From Amphibalanus amphitrite (taxonomy: Eukaryota > Arthropoda > Thecostraca > Balanomorpha > Balanidae), in NCBI RefSeq assembly GCF_019059575.1, contig NW_024881534.1:434001-498000 (forward strand): DNA of 64,000 nucleotides, written 5' to 3'. Both the position numbers and the translations under genes were made by a program. Below are positions 15,981 through 27,900 of this stretch, one piece after another. Numbering within the stretch: position 1 is the stretch's first letter; each line of letters begins with the position of its first letter. The notes under the pieces are model-generated. The model saw only the letters and a list, made by a program, of their open reading frames with translations. It ran no database searches and was not told where the DNA came from.

Positions 15981-18900
15981 GTAAGTTAAAACTATGCTCC
16001 GGACGAAAGGATTTATTGTGTTTTGAAGGGTTCAAATGGACATTTTACGGGATATTTGAATATCTGCTCGATATGAACTGGCCGTTTTTTTATTTTTATG
16101 TCTGTTGACTGTTGGTGTCCGTCCGTTGTTTTTCCCGACCGTAGCTGAACACCGACTACCCGCTGCATCCAAGTAGGGATTATTTAATTTGTCCTTAACA
16201 AGTTATTGGATTCGAAAATGATGTGTAAATGAACTTACCTATTTCCTGGGTTAGAATCTACGCTAAGTAGAGCTTGGATCGGGATTGCGAAGCTGAAGTA
16301 CGCACCAGTATTTATCATTAGGTAGTCTGTGTCACATTGAATCTGCGGGAACCCATAACTCAACACCTACAGACTTTAATCGGTATTAGTGCTGGAGACA
16401 TAACGGGCATATTATTGTCCACAAGTCAAGCTCACGAGAACAGCCCGGCAGGGTCGTTTAGGAGGCCGTGCGGCATGGACGGGGGAGCTGCGTCACATGT
16501 CAGCTGCGTCAGCGCGGGTTCTAAGATAACCCGCTTCATTTGATCTTTTCAACAATCAACACGGGTCGTATCGTAAGATGGCCCCCTTATTTGACCTTTT
16601 CAACAGGGGTTTTACGCCCTACGGTGGCCGGCTGAGACTGCACGGGTCTCAGAAACCGATGCTGAACCCCGATCGGACTCCGATCTGTAACATTACGCCC
16701 CGCCCGGGCCGGCCGATGTTGTGATGAGCGCTGACAGGAGGTCGACCGATACCATCAGCTATTTCGGCGCCCGGCCCGCCCGGCTCAGCTCAGCACCGGT
16801 CAGCGCTGACCGCGCGGCACCGGAGCCGCTCGCCGGCGGTCAGCGGCCGGTCAGCGGGAACCCGGGGCTGTTGTTGTTCCTCTCCACCGCCCACGACGAA
16901 ACCAGACACCGCCGAGGGGCTTTGTCCGGCCGCGAGCTGCCAAGCTTTGTCCGGTGCCGAGCTTTGTTTGCCTTGCGAAAGCTTTGTCAGCCTCGCTGTG
17001 GGTCGTAGCGTTTTATTCGGCCTTGCGTTCAACTGCGGAGGACGGGTGCGCTGGACGAAGAAAAGCAAACATGTTGCATCCTGATGGTGGTGGCGAGACG
17101 GGCTGCGCTGCAGTCTTCAGAGCTCCGCGAGCCGGGAGGATTAGCGGGAGAGTTGGAGAGAGGCAGACAGAGGGAGAGAGGAGAGAGGGACGTTCTGGGA
17201 GCAGAGAGATGTTTTGACCTAGCGGTACGGTATTCCGGCCGACAGGCGACTTTGCGGTGACTGCTGCGAACATTCTGCGTGCTGTTACAGTCAACTATGG
17301 GAGTCAGAGGGGCCGTGAGATCGCCCCCAGCGCCCGGCGAAGGACCTGGCCCTGGTCGGGGTTCTCACTAGTTCACTGCTACTGACACCGGCTCGTTAGC
17401 GGGTACCTTACATCCTCGGGGACGCGCCTATACAGCCCCCAGTCAAGCTTCGCTCGCTGGTTCGACGCATTGGTTCAAAACGCACTCAAATGAGCTCATG
17501 GCAACAACGAATGGGTGGTCTATCTGAAGAGTCGATAGTCAGCCAAGCCTGACATTCTCCCCAGATTTTCTTAAGCCATCCGGCTTTCAGTTATTTGACT
17601 GTCACCGAATCGCACCGTCCAATTTGCGGCCTCAGGCTCCGGATTTAGCCCACAAATGCCGGTGGTGAGAGGTGCCCATCCAAATCCCGCGGCGCTGAGC
17701 GGATTGTCGACTTGTCAGCCTGTGGACAGGTGCTTACCAAGGCCGGGCAGCCGCTTAACGGGAGATTTTCACTAAGCTGAGGGTGTGGGCCATCCGCCAG
17801 GGGCGGCGCAGGGTGAGGTGTGCCCGCGCGCTGCAGCGCCCCTGACCCCATGTCGGCGAACCGCTATTCGCGCTGTTCGACAGAGAGGTTTGGCTTAGCC
17901 GGTGCCGATTTTCAGAAGTGATCCGACCCTGCACCCGTGTCTCGCTTTGATGGCTCCGTTACCGAGCGCTAGTGTTTGGCTTCAGTGCCGACTTCAGAGA
18001 GATATCTGCTCGTGGTTGCACGGAATGAGGCGTGGTTGGCAGCGAGCGAGTGATATTGGTAAAACACGAGTCGGGTTTATGCCAATATGACTCATTTGTG
18101 TGAGATGTGAGATCCAGCAAAGCAGACGCAGCTTTCAATGCCGTGCTGTTTGTTGACCGTGGCCTGACATTGAGCACTCGTTGATCGGCCTTTCATGTAA
18201 TCCAGCCGAGCTGAGCAACGCTCGCCGTCTATGGAAACCGCACAAAAAACACGTGCGCTTGTGAAAGCATTCAACCGCCGTGTCATCTGGCCGGCCTGCC
18301 ATGGGCCGCTGTGGGACCACCTGGCTCATCCGTTGTGACACAGAACTTGTGTCACTTCATTGTCACTCCTTGGACTGCCCGCTGGACGCTGATGACAAGC
18401 AGTAAGAATTCACCGAACTTAGCTGATGTCGGAGGCGGTCGTCCTCGTTAGTGACATGGGCGGGCGAAGATGATTGCCGTCTTCATTTCGTCTCGTTAGT
18501 GAGCACGATCTCGCCCTCCCATCTGCACTGCAAGCTCGCTCCTTACAACTCCGGCCATGCTGGGGCGTGGGGTACGGAGGCTGAACCACGCTGTGGTTCG
18601 CCATGAAAGGCACGGGCTCAGGGCTGACGGAGGGGTCAGGGGTGGCATTCCTTGCCGACTGCAGGGTCGAGGCTAGAGCCAACTCGCTCACCGTGAGCCG
18701 GTTTCACGTGCATTCCAGGCTGTGCACGGCGGTCACGTGCCGTCACGTGCAGGAGGCACGTGCGGCGCGGTTTACCTGCATCATGTCCGTGCTGGCATCT
18801 TGGGAGGACCGACCATGGAACCCAGTCGGAAGTCTCGGAAATCGGCGGTGCTAAATTTTCACTGGAATATGGAATGGGGATTGATAGTGGCATGATCGTG

Positions 18901-21900
18901 AAGTGGACATTGATTGATGTCTGTCAATGGCTCGACTTTCATCGCTTATTAAGTCCGAAAGCAGTGCCTGGTCACTTTGAGTATAGACTGCTCGCTTTCT
19001 AGTAGAATCCTGGGTCTGAACTATCCGTGAATGTTCGTGGGGCTCCCTCAGCTTTGGTAGAGCTCCTCATACCGTGGACTCACTATGAGTTTTCCTAGCC
19101 TACACTAGCCCAGCTGGGGAACAAGATCTGCTCGTTCGGTTGACTGTCGATTTGTTTTTCAGTCTGCTGCTGATCTTGTTTTTATTGTTTACCGTGCCTG
19201 CAGTTGGTTAGTTTTGTAGCTGCTAGTTGCAACGTGGCTACTGCAGGCTGCAGCATCTGCTTGTGCGACGGCAGCTGGTTGTGATATTTATTCTTGTGAC
19301 GCATGTCATAGGGATATAAGAGTTTGGGTATTGGGGTAAGTGACTTGAGGCTTGACTTGAGGCTGACCGCCATCAGGTTGCGAAAAGGCTATTCTGAAAA
19401 GTCAAATATTCCTGTTTCCTGCATAATCCTGTCGAAGCGATTCAAGCTTTGTCGCACGGGCAGTTGGTGTCGACTTCGTTGGTTTGGTGACGGTACATCG
19501 CGTGGTCGGGTAGGTAGCTAGTGCCCAGTGTGCTGATACTGGTGCAGCCGTTGCTGGAACAGTACATACATCAGGCTGCTGGTGCCTGGAGACTGGTGGT
19601 GGTGCGGTCGTCGCTGGTTAGTTACATCGGGCTGCTGGTGCCCGGAGACTGGTGCTGGTGCACCGTCGTTGCACGCCCGGTGACGGGTCGGCAGAGCCGT
19701 GCCGTACCGTTGGACGCTGGTGCCTTGACTCGCTGCACGCCGCTCCGTTTGTATAAACATAAGACCGCCTCAGCACGCCGGGCCCGTCTCATCTAGATAT
19801 ACGACGGCTCGAAACTACGCTCGCCACGTCCTCCTTGAGCCAGTACATACTGAAAACCAGCCCGCCCCTACGGCGACTCCGTTTTTGGGCATGTTTCCTG
19901 CCTTCTTGCAGAAATGTATTACAGATGAGAAGAGAATGGAAACGTCTCTGGCCGGCGTAGCTCGGCTTAGTGCGTATTTCGAGTCTCTATACGTGATCAG
20001 TATCGGGGCTGTAGCTGGGCTGAGTAATGCTTAAATCGGACGTGAGCTTAGGCCGTTGCTCAATCCGTACCCAAAGGTCACAGGGACGTCACGTTTATAC
20101 CGTGTGGCAAGCATCGCCGGCTGCGAATGTGCACGGACTGCCTGCACTTTGGCCGGTGCGGTCTGCAATTTGCGCTGTTTGGTGGCATTTTGCTGGGAAT
20201 GGTGGCGTCAGACTGAGCGTTGGGCGGTGGGGCGGGCACGTCAGCCATGATGTCACCGCAACATCCGCCAGCGCTAGCTCCCTCCACAGCTACCCCCGCC
20301 CTGTCCGGGCCTCCCCGGTAACTCCCTCCCGAGCCGCCGCCCTAAACTCCCTCCCGAGCCCCGCCCCGCCCTAGCCTGCATTATTCCCGCTCTGACCGTT
20401 TTCCATCGTTCCCTGGCTCCCGGCTGCAGCTCTCACGCCACAAATGTCCAAGCGGGTGTCTCTTTTCGGTTCGTCAGTTTGTCGCTGCTCGGTCAAAAGT
20501 CAGGTGTCAGCTCTGGGCTATGCTCTTATCCCAATTAGAAATAACTGCTCCTCGACTGTTCTTCACGTTATTATTCTCTGTTTCCTCCCTCTTTCCTTGC
20601 CCCTTTTCGCCATCTCCTCTCCTGGTCTCATCTCCCTCGTTCCTCCCTGCGGCGCTCTCCTCCCTCCCTGTCCTTGTCCTCCCCTATCCTCATCCCCATC
20701 CTCATCCCTACCCCTTCCCTCTGTGCAACCAGTCGCACTCACTGACCGATGTCATCAGTCTCTGAGAAGTCAGAATCAGAATCAGAATATATTTCATAAC
20801 GAATCCATCGAATATGGTTTTTCATCGTCACACGTCAAAGGTTGAAAACATACGAGGTAAAATACATTCAGGCCAATACAATACACCGCGATACTTGATC
20901 AGGTCAGCCATACAGTTCTCTGAGTAGGTAGCGTCTCAGGGTTGATTTGAAGTGGCGAGTGTTTGTGTCGAATGGCAGCTGGTTGTACTGCTGGACAGCA
21001 CCGTAGCTGAGACGCCTGCGACCCGACTCAGAGTGTATCCTCGGTAGCGTGCGCTGAGAGGAGCCTCTCGTCTGATACACGTGGTCTCTACTGGGGCCGA
21101 TGCACATAGCGATGCATTCGGGACTACCGGTCGTGATGGCAGCATGGGTGAGACACAGTCGGTGATACGTGACAAGGCCACGCGCGTCTAACCAGTTCAG
21201 GTCACGGAGAACGTCCGCTACATGGTCGTGCTTACGCCGGCCGCTAACCACTCTGGCACCAAAGTTTAGGAGCTTCTGTACTCTATGTAGCTGCGTTGCA
21301 TTACATGTACCGTAAACCGAGATGCAGTATCTAATGATTGATGTCACAAGAGCCTGCACGATCGTCACGACAGCACTTTTCGGAACTACATGTTTGGCAT
21401 GCATCATACCAAGAAGAATGCCCGTGCACTTTGATGTTACATGGTCCACATGCGACTGGAAGCTCAGATAATTGTCCATGATGACACCCAAGTTCTTCAC
21501 TACTCTAGAGTCGGGTATGGTGGTTCCTAGGAAGTCTAGTGCCACTGGCGGTAAACCTCTCAGCATAGCAGGTGTACCGAGCACAAGTGCCTGGGTTTTG
21601 GACGCGTTTAGTTTCATCCCGTTTGAACAAAACCAGTCGTACACACTGACAAGGGCCTGCTCCATGCGGACAATTAAAGCAGGCAGCTCACTTTTCTTGC
21701 CGCTGACAAGCAACTGTGTGTCGTCCGCGTATTGTACCACTCGGACCCCGTCGGGCACAAACAAACTGAGCTCGTTCGTGAAGATGGTGTACAAGACACA
21801 GCTGAGCGAGCCGCCCTGGAAGACCCCGATGGAGTTGGGCTTAGCAGCGGAACACATGGGAGTGCCGTCACCACCGATCACTTGCACTTGCTGAGTGTGG

Positions 21901-24900
21901 CCGCGCAAATAGTCTCCGAACCACTCTGTGTCTACGCCATACAGCGCCAGCTTATCGAGTAGTCTGGCGTGCGGTACCACATCGAAGCACTTCGATAGGT
22001 CAAGTAGCACGAGCACAGATATCTCGCGACAGTCCATAGCGCAGAGGACGTGTTCGGTGATGACGCTGAGAGCGGTCTCCGTGCTGTGACCCTTCCGATA
22101 TCCGTGCTGGGCGCTGGAGAGCAGCTTGTTGGTCTCCAGATACTGAGTGAGCTGGAGCTGCACTACTCTCTCAGTGATCTTCATCACTCCCGGCAGAATC
22201 GAGATTGGGCGGGTGTTGGCTGGAGCTGAAGGTCCTTTCCCCTTCGGGATTGGCGTGACAAGCGCGTGTTTCCACGCCGCCGGCACCTGACAGGTCACCA
22301 GGCTCGTGTTGATCATGTCGAGCAGAATCTGTCCAGTACCCCAGAAGTATCTCCTGAACATGTCGACACTGATCCCGTCAAGTCCGGTTGCTCTAGACGG
22401 CTTCATGGACCACAGGACCAGACACAGCGTGTCAAGATCGATGGGATGTGGCCGGAACCCACTTGTCGTCACTCGTGGCAGGCGGACGGGCACCGGTGCA
22501 GCAGGTCTCGGGACGCTGGCGGCAGTGGCAGGGCCAATGCTGACATAATAGTCGTTGAGTGCATCAGGGGTAGCACTGGGCACGGCAGTTTCCTTCTTAC
22601 TGCCAATGATAGGCCGCAGCACGCGCCAGACGCTGCCCGGCCCCGCCTTGTCCAGTTCGCGCTGATAGTGGGCAGTCTGGTCTCGCCGTATCGCTCCGCG
22701 GCACTGGCGGTTCAGCTCCTTGTAGCGGTCGCGCTGTCCGCCTGCCTGGAGCGCCTGTCTCCGCTCGGCCGGAACCCACTTGTCGTCACTCGTGGCAAGT
22801 GATGACAGCGGTCGTCCCCCGTCTCTGGACGTTCCCCGTCCACCTTATACGGAGCGCCAGCTCCCCGGGTCTCCGTCCCCGGCCGTGGGGGACACACTGG
22901 AAACGCCGCAGTCACCACTAGCAGCGCCGATTTACTTTCATTTGCAACAATCGACGTTACGAGGGGCGCAGGACCCGAACGCGGTCCTCAAAGGAAGGGC
23001 CTGCTGAAACTGAGCGAAATGGGCGACGGAGCTCGGCCTCTGCAGCAGCGCTGCGGCCCGCTGGAGTTATCTTCACAGAGAGCGGTGCTGGCTGCGGGAA
23101 CCGGCCGAGGCGCGGTGACCTCATCTGACGCGGAGGCGTCCCGTCGCGTCACAGAGCCGCTGCACTGCACCCAATCGGCCAATCGCTGGTCACCCTTCAC
23201 CCTGTCACCCGCCGGGCGCGAGGGGCAGTGGGAGGGATTCGGCGGAGTGAACAGGGATGACTGGGGTGGGAGATGATAGGGGTGGATGATCGGGCCGTAT
23301 TGAGCCGCAGAATGATCGGGCTGAGTTGCAGAATGATGTGCGGCAAATTGCCGGCGAATTAGTTCACGCTTTGTCACCGTAGATAATCTCCTAGGTCACG
23401 AGGTCGTGTGGTGACGTAAAAACGTGCTGTTTGCCACTGGTACGATCATTGGACATTGTAAAAACGCACCGGCACTGTCCCTTCCAATTGAACAGAGCGC
23501 GCCGCATCACTATGCACCGCTGGCGGCGGACAACGGGACTGATAAAGACGCAAGGAGATGCATCTCTCCATGATGGATGGGTGGATGGTGGGTAGGGGTT
23601 CTGTGCACTTCTGCAGTGCGCGGGAGGTCGCCTTTGTCACCGGCCACGTCATGGGGACCTTGCAGCTCGTTAGGGGGCGTATTTATGGGCTGCGTGCTCG
23701 GTCCCGCACACTTCTGGCGCGCGTCTGGCCGTCGCTTCCAGCTGCAATCGTGGTTTATGGCTGTCATATAACTGGGGTACCGGGACGGGAGGAGGCTCAA
23801 ATGATCATCTGCGCGGTTCGGAGGATCATGCCACGTGTCGGCGAGGTCTGAAAGGACCACCGTGTCAGTAGGAGTTGCCTGCTTCCCCTCCCCTCCGACC
23901 TCACTCCTTCTTTGGGTAACTACCACTTACTGGAAGAGCATGTCTACACGGGTATCAGTTTCATCGCACCAGTTGTAATGTGTAAAGTGTTCGGGGTCCT
24001 AATTCCATTCACAGGTGGCCTTGCCATGTTTGGACTGGCTAGTGGCTACATGCCGAAGATATTTGGCGTTCCCTGCCAAGTTGAATGGTTATTGCACGCT
24101 TAAGGTTCCGAGGAGGCTGGTAACCCCATGTCCGATCTCATTTAACGCATGATGGATTCCGATTTGTTTCCATTATAGTCTCGTAATCGTCGAAGGCACG
24201 CGATAGCGAACGCCTGGTTATGGCCATGGGAATAATGCTCATCCTTTGTTGAATGTCGATAACTCTCCTGGCTAAGCACACTTGACAAATGATGCGTCTT
24301 ATCATAAGGAAGATCATCTGTTCAATCATTGGCGCTGATTAATCTGCATTGCGAAACATGGTTGGTGTTTTACCGGTAGCCCAGCGCTCAGCGACGGTGA
24401 GCCTTTAACCCTCGCCCGCACATGGGGGGGGGGGGGTGGTTGCCACCCCCCCCCCCCAGGTAGTCTTTCTGCTCTGCACTCAACATTTTTATAGCTAGAA
24501 GGCTGATTTTTCGTATAGCTGCTCCTCTATCCTTTTTTGATGTCCACTGAAAATTTCAAGTTTCTGTGATTTTTGGTTTCGGAGATATGACCTTGTTTTT
24601 CAGGTCATGTCATGACCCAAATGGCCAATTCTCAACATCTTGCGTTTGCCATGGGCCTTATGAGCTTTTGACACCCTGATTTCGGCCTTTTTTGCCAGTC
24701 TTACCTCCTACCTATCATGGAACATGTTGTTTGACGATGTACAGGGGTCAAGGTCAGGGTCAAGGTCAACCTAGGTCACCTAAGATAATTGCGTTTTAGG
24801 CAAGCTGAATTTACTTTTTTTGAAGTTTTTTGACTGCATTTTTGGTAAAAGCTTCTCAGATCATGATTTCATGTAATATGGACCCAAAAACAATCGGTGC

Positions 24901-27900
24901 ACACATCAGTATACACACAGACACACACAGACATACAAATACATATAATTGACCTTGACCTAACTTGACCTGAAATGACCTCAGCAGCAAAATTCTGGTC
25001 GGGTAGTGTGACAAAGAGGTTCTAGCTGGCTTGGCACCAGAAGACAGCATCGTCATCGGTATTTGATAAGCAGCACACTTGATATCCAACGGTGACCCAA
25101 AACAGCAACATTTTTTAGTTTGACCTGACCTGGAAGGTCAATGACTGACCTGAGAAGGTAAAACTGGGTATCATTGGATTCGTCTCTTCCCAAAGAATCT
25201 TTTTGGTCTTTACTGCTAAGCTCTATCTCCAACAGGAACGAAATGGCGCGGGGGGGTGGCAACCACCCCCCCCCCCATGTGCGTTCTAGGATGGGAAAAT
25301 GGCATGTGCGGGCGAGGGTTAAACTGATCGATCACCCGGCCATCGTTCTGATGTCCTGTATTCTATATCCTGAAAGCCTTGAGCCCGTATACCGGTGCCC
25401 GTTACCATCGGCCGAATCAGGTCATTATGTGCCGTCCCACCCCTATCGGTACGGGAGAGTCGCTGATGTTACACCACACTTGACCCAGACCCGCGGCAAG
25501 TTGGAATTTTCATCACCCACAATGGAGCATTGATTGAGGAGTAGTCGAGCGTCCTCAGTGATGATGTAGCTATGATATCATCTCAGGGACAGGCGGATCT
25601 ACCTCAAATGTCTTACACGTGTCTGCATGTGTTCAAGGAACCTCTCGGCTCGGACACGCGTTGAGCAACCGCAGACATATCATTTTCATGCAGCTTAAGC
25701 AGCTGACGTTTGTCCCCGGACTAGAAGGCGACGTGCTTTGACACATTAACATATTTTACGGTAATGCCGGCTACGATTCCAGCTGAGTGAGCCAAGAAAT
25801 CAGAAACCCGGCGACTCGACACGCGAGGTGGCTGCTTGGCTCTTTGTCCGACGAAAAACGTATGAAGTACTGGGCAACGGCCACACGCATACCATGTAAC
25901 ACGCATGCCATGTAGTACGCTTGAACAACAAGAGTCGTCGATGTAAGTATGCATTAACATTGCTTACACTGGTCTTGTTCCATATAGCTGGCTTTGTACC
26001 GCCGTTCTAGCGACCTTCACAGTTCACACGTCTGCGCGCCCACCTGTCATCCGACCTGTCATCCTGCCGGTCCGGCTGTCACGCTGTCACTCAGACGTCA
26101 TGTTCACGTGGCGGATCAGTCACCCGACCTCGTCGGCCGCCTCTGAACTGAACACGCACAGCCTGACGCCCAGCACTCGGGGCTAATTGGTGCGGCCTGT
26201 TGGAGGGAGGTCGGCTGATCAGCGTTGGCTGGTTGAAGTGGGCGGTAGTCTTGGCCTGCTGATGTTGGTTTTGGTTAGGGGCTTGATACTTGACAGAGTA
26301 TGCTGCCGCTGTGGTTGGTTATTGGAGAGGAGATCTAAAGTAACATACGAGCATTATCTCTTATTCTGGAAGCCTCAAGGAGTCAAGAACTCCAAGTTCC
26401 TTAGCCTGACTGGTCCTTAGTTTGACAGTTCCTTAGTGGTGTCCGGTCTTTACGACCGGTGAGGTGAAGATAGGGCGTCCAACTGTTCTCACAGTGCACA
26501 CGTCTGTCTCTGTCTGCTGTTCAAAATTTATCCGCGTACATGTCCAGGCTCCAGCTGTCCACAACCTGTCCGCATATTTTGCCAGCTCGCCCGCCCGTCT
26601 ACGCTTCTGTTCTGTTTCAAACATATTCTCAACCTATGCACCATTCACACCTGCTCACAAATTTCACCCATTCGCCAGCAGCACGTCGACAGTCCCATCT
26701 AATGTCATCTCACCATATGCCCATCACATCACATTGCCTCACTTATTCTTCAAGCTTTTCAGTAATCCGCGCAATGTCACTCGGCAGTACTCGGCACTTC
26801 GGCAGTATGCTCCTATCGAATTGGATCAGACGGTGCGGCTCGGTACGGTGTGAGTCTGTCAGGGGACATGTCACAATCACTCATCAGGCGAGGCCAGTCT
26901 GAGAAAGGCTCCCCGGAGACCAGGCGGACGCATTCCAGTCTGAGGCAGACTTCTCGAACCAGACAGACGGATCCACACCAGTCTGAGGCAGACTGCCCTC
27001 ACGGAACACCCGACAGACGGACCTGGTCTGATGCTGGCTGTCTTAACCAGCCTACGTTCCCAGTCTGAGGAATGTGCCGGCCGTCTGAGGTGCGCCACGT
27101 TGTTCACACACCCTGCAGCTGATGCGCCAGATACGTCTACCTAACGGGATCGCGCGGCGCGGCGGCTCGCGGCGTTATTTATCAACCAGACGCGGCCGCT
27201 GCACAGTGGGCCGATATACCATTCTAGCGCGACAGGGCCTGGATCTTCGAACGGAACCCTTGGTTTTTCGCGAGTAATTCGCGTAAAAAGCGGCCGATCG
27301 CAACGAAACTTTCAGTACCCTCGCGATAACTACTTTTACAGCTAACCTGAAAATTTCATGACCCTGACCTTAATGATCTTTGACCTGTGACCTTCTTTCG
27401 AGACCATGTTTGGCCGGAATCGCGATTCAGCGTATGTCGGCTCGCATTAGCCGCGGGTTTGCAGTCTTTTCTTGGTTTAAAGCGTTCAAACATGGGATAT
27501 TATGTTGCTCCCATGCATTAGGGTGGGTGTCAAGGTCACCGGAAGGTCAGGTCAGGTCATTGACCTTTGATGACCTTGGTTCACTTTTTCGAGTTTTACA
27601 TGTTTCTAGGCTAGTTTTTTGGAGCTGAATTCGAATCTAGCAACCATTTGAACATTTACTATGTAGCTTTGGTGCCTTCGTAACATGTTACAAAGCTGTC
27701 AGAGGCGGTTGCCACCTACTTCAAATACCCGGCAAAACCCTTACTAGTTGACCTGACCTGACCTGATCCGACCTGGCCTAAATGTATGAAGACATCATCT
27801 ATGATCGTAAATAATATTATATTCGTGATCAGCACCCAAAAAACCCATAGAAGCCACCTTTTACGACGTTCGAACAGGTCCCGATTTTCCCGACTTTTGG

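Noticed and set aside
22597-22918. Separate small proteins upstream of LINE 2
   Set aside because: These are out-of-frame readings of the LINE linker and of the rearranged 31-bp repeat.
23912-24103. 63-residue hydrophobic frame resembling a small membrane protein
   Set aside because: No ATG start, no homology, and it lies in an intron without other coding signs.
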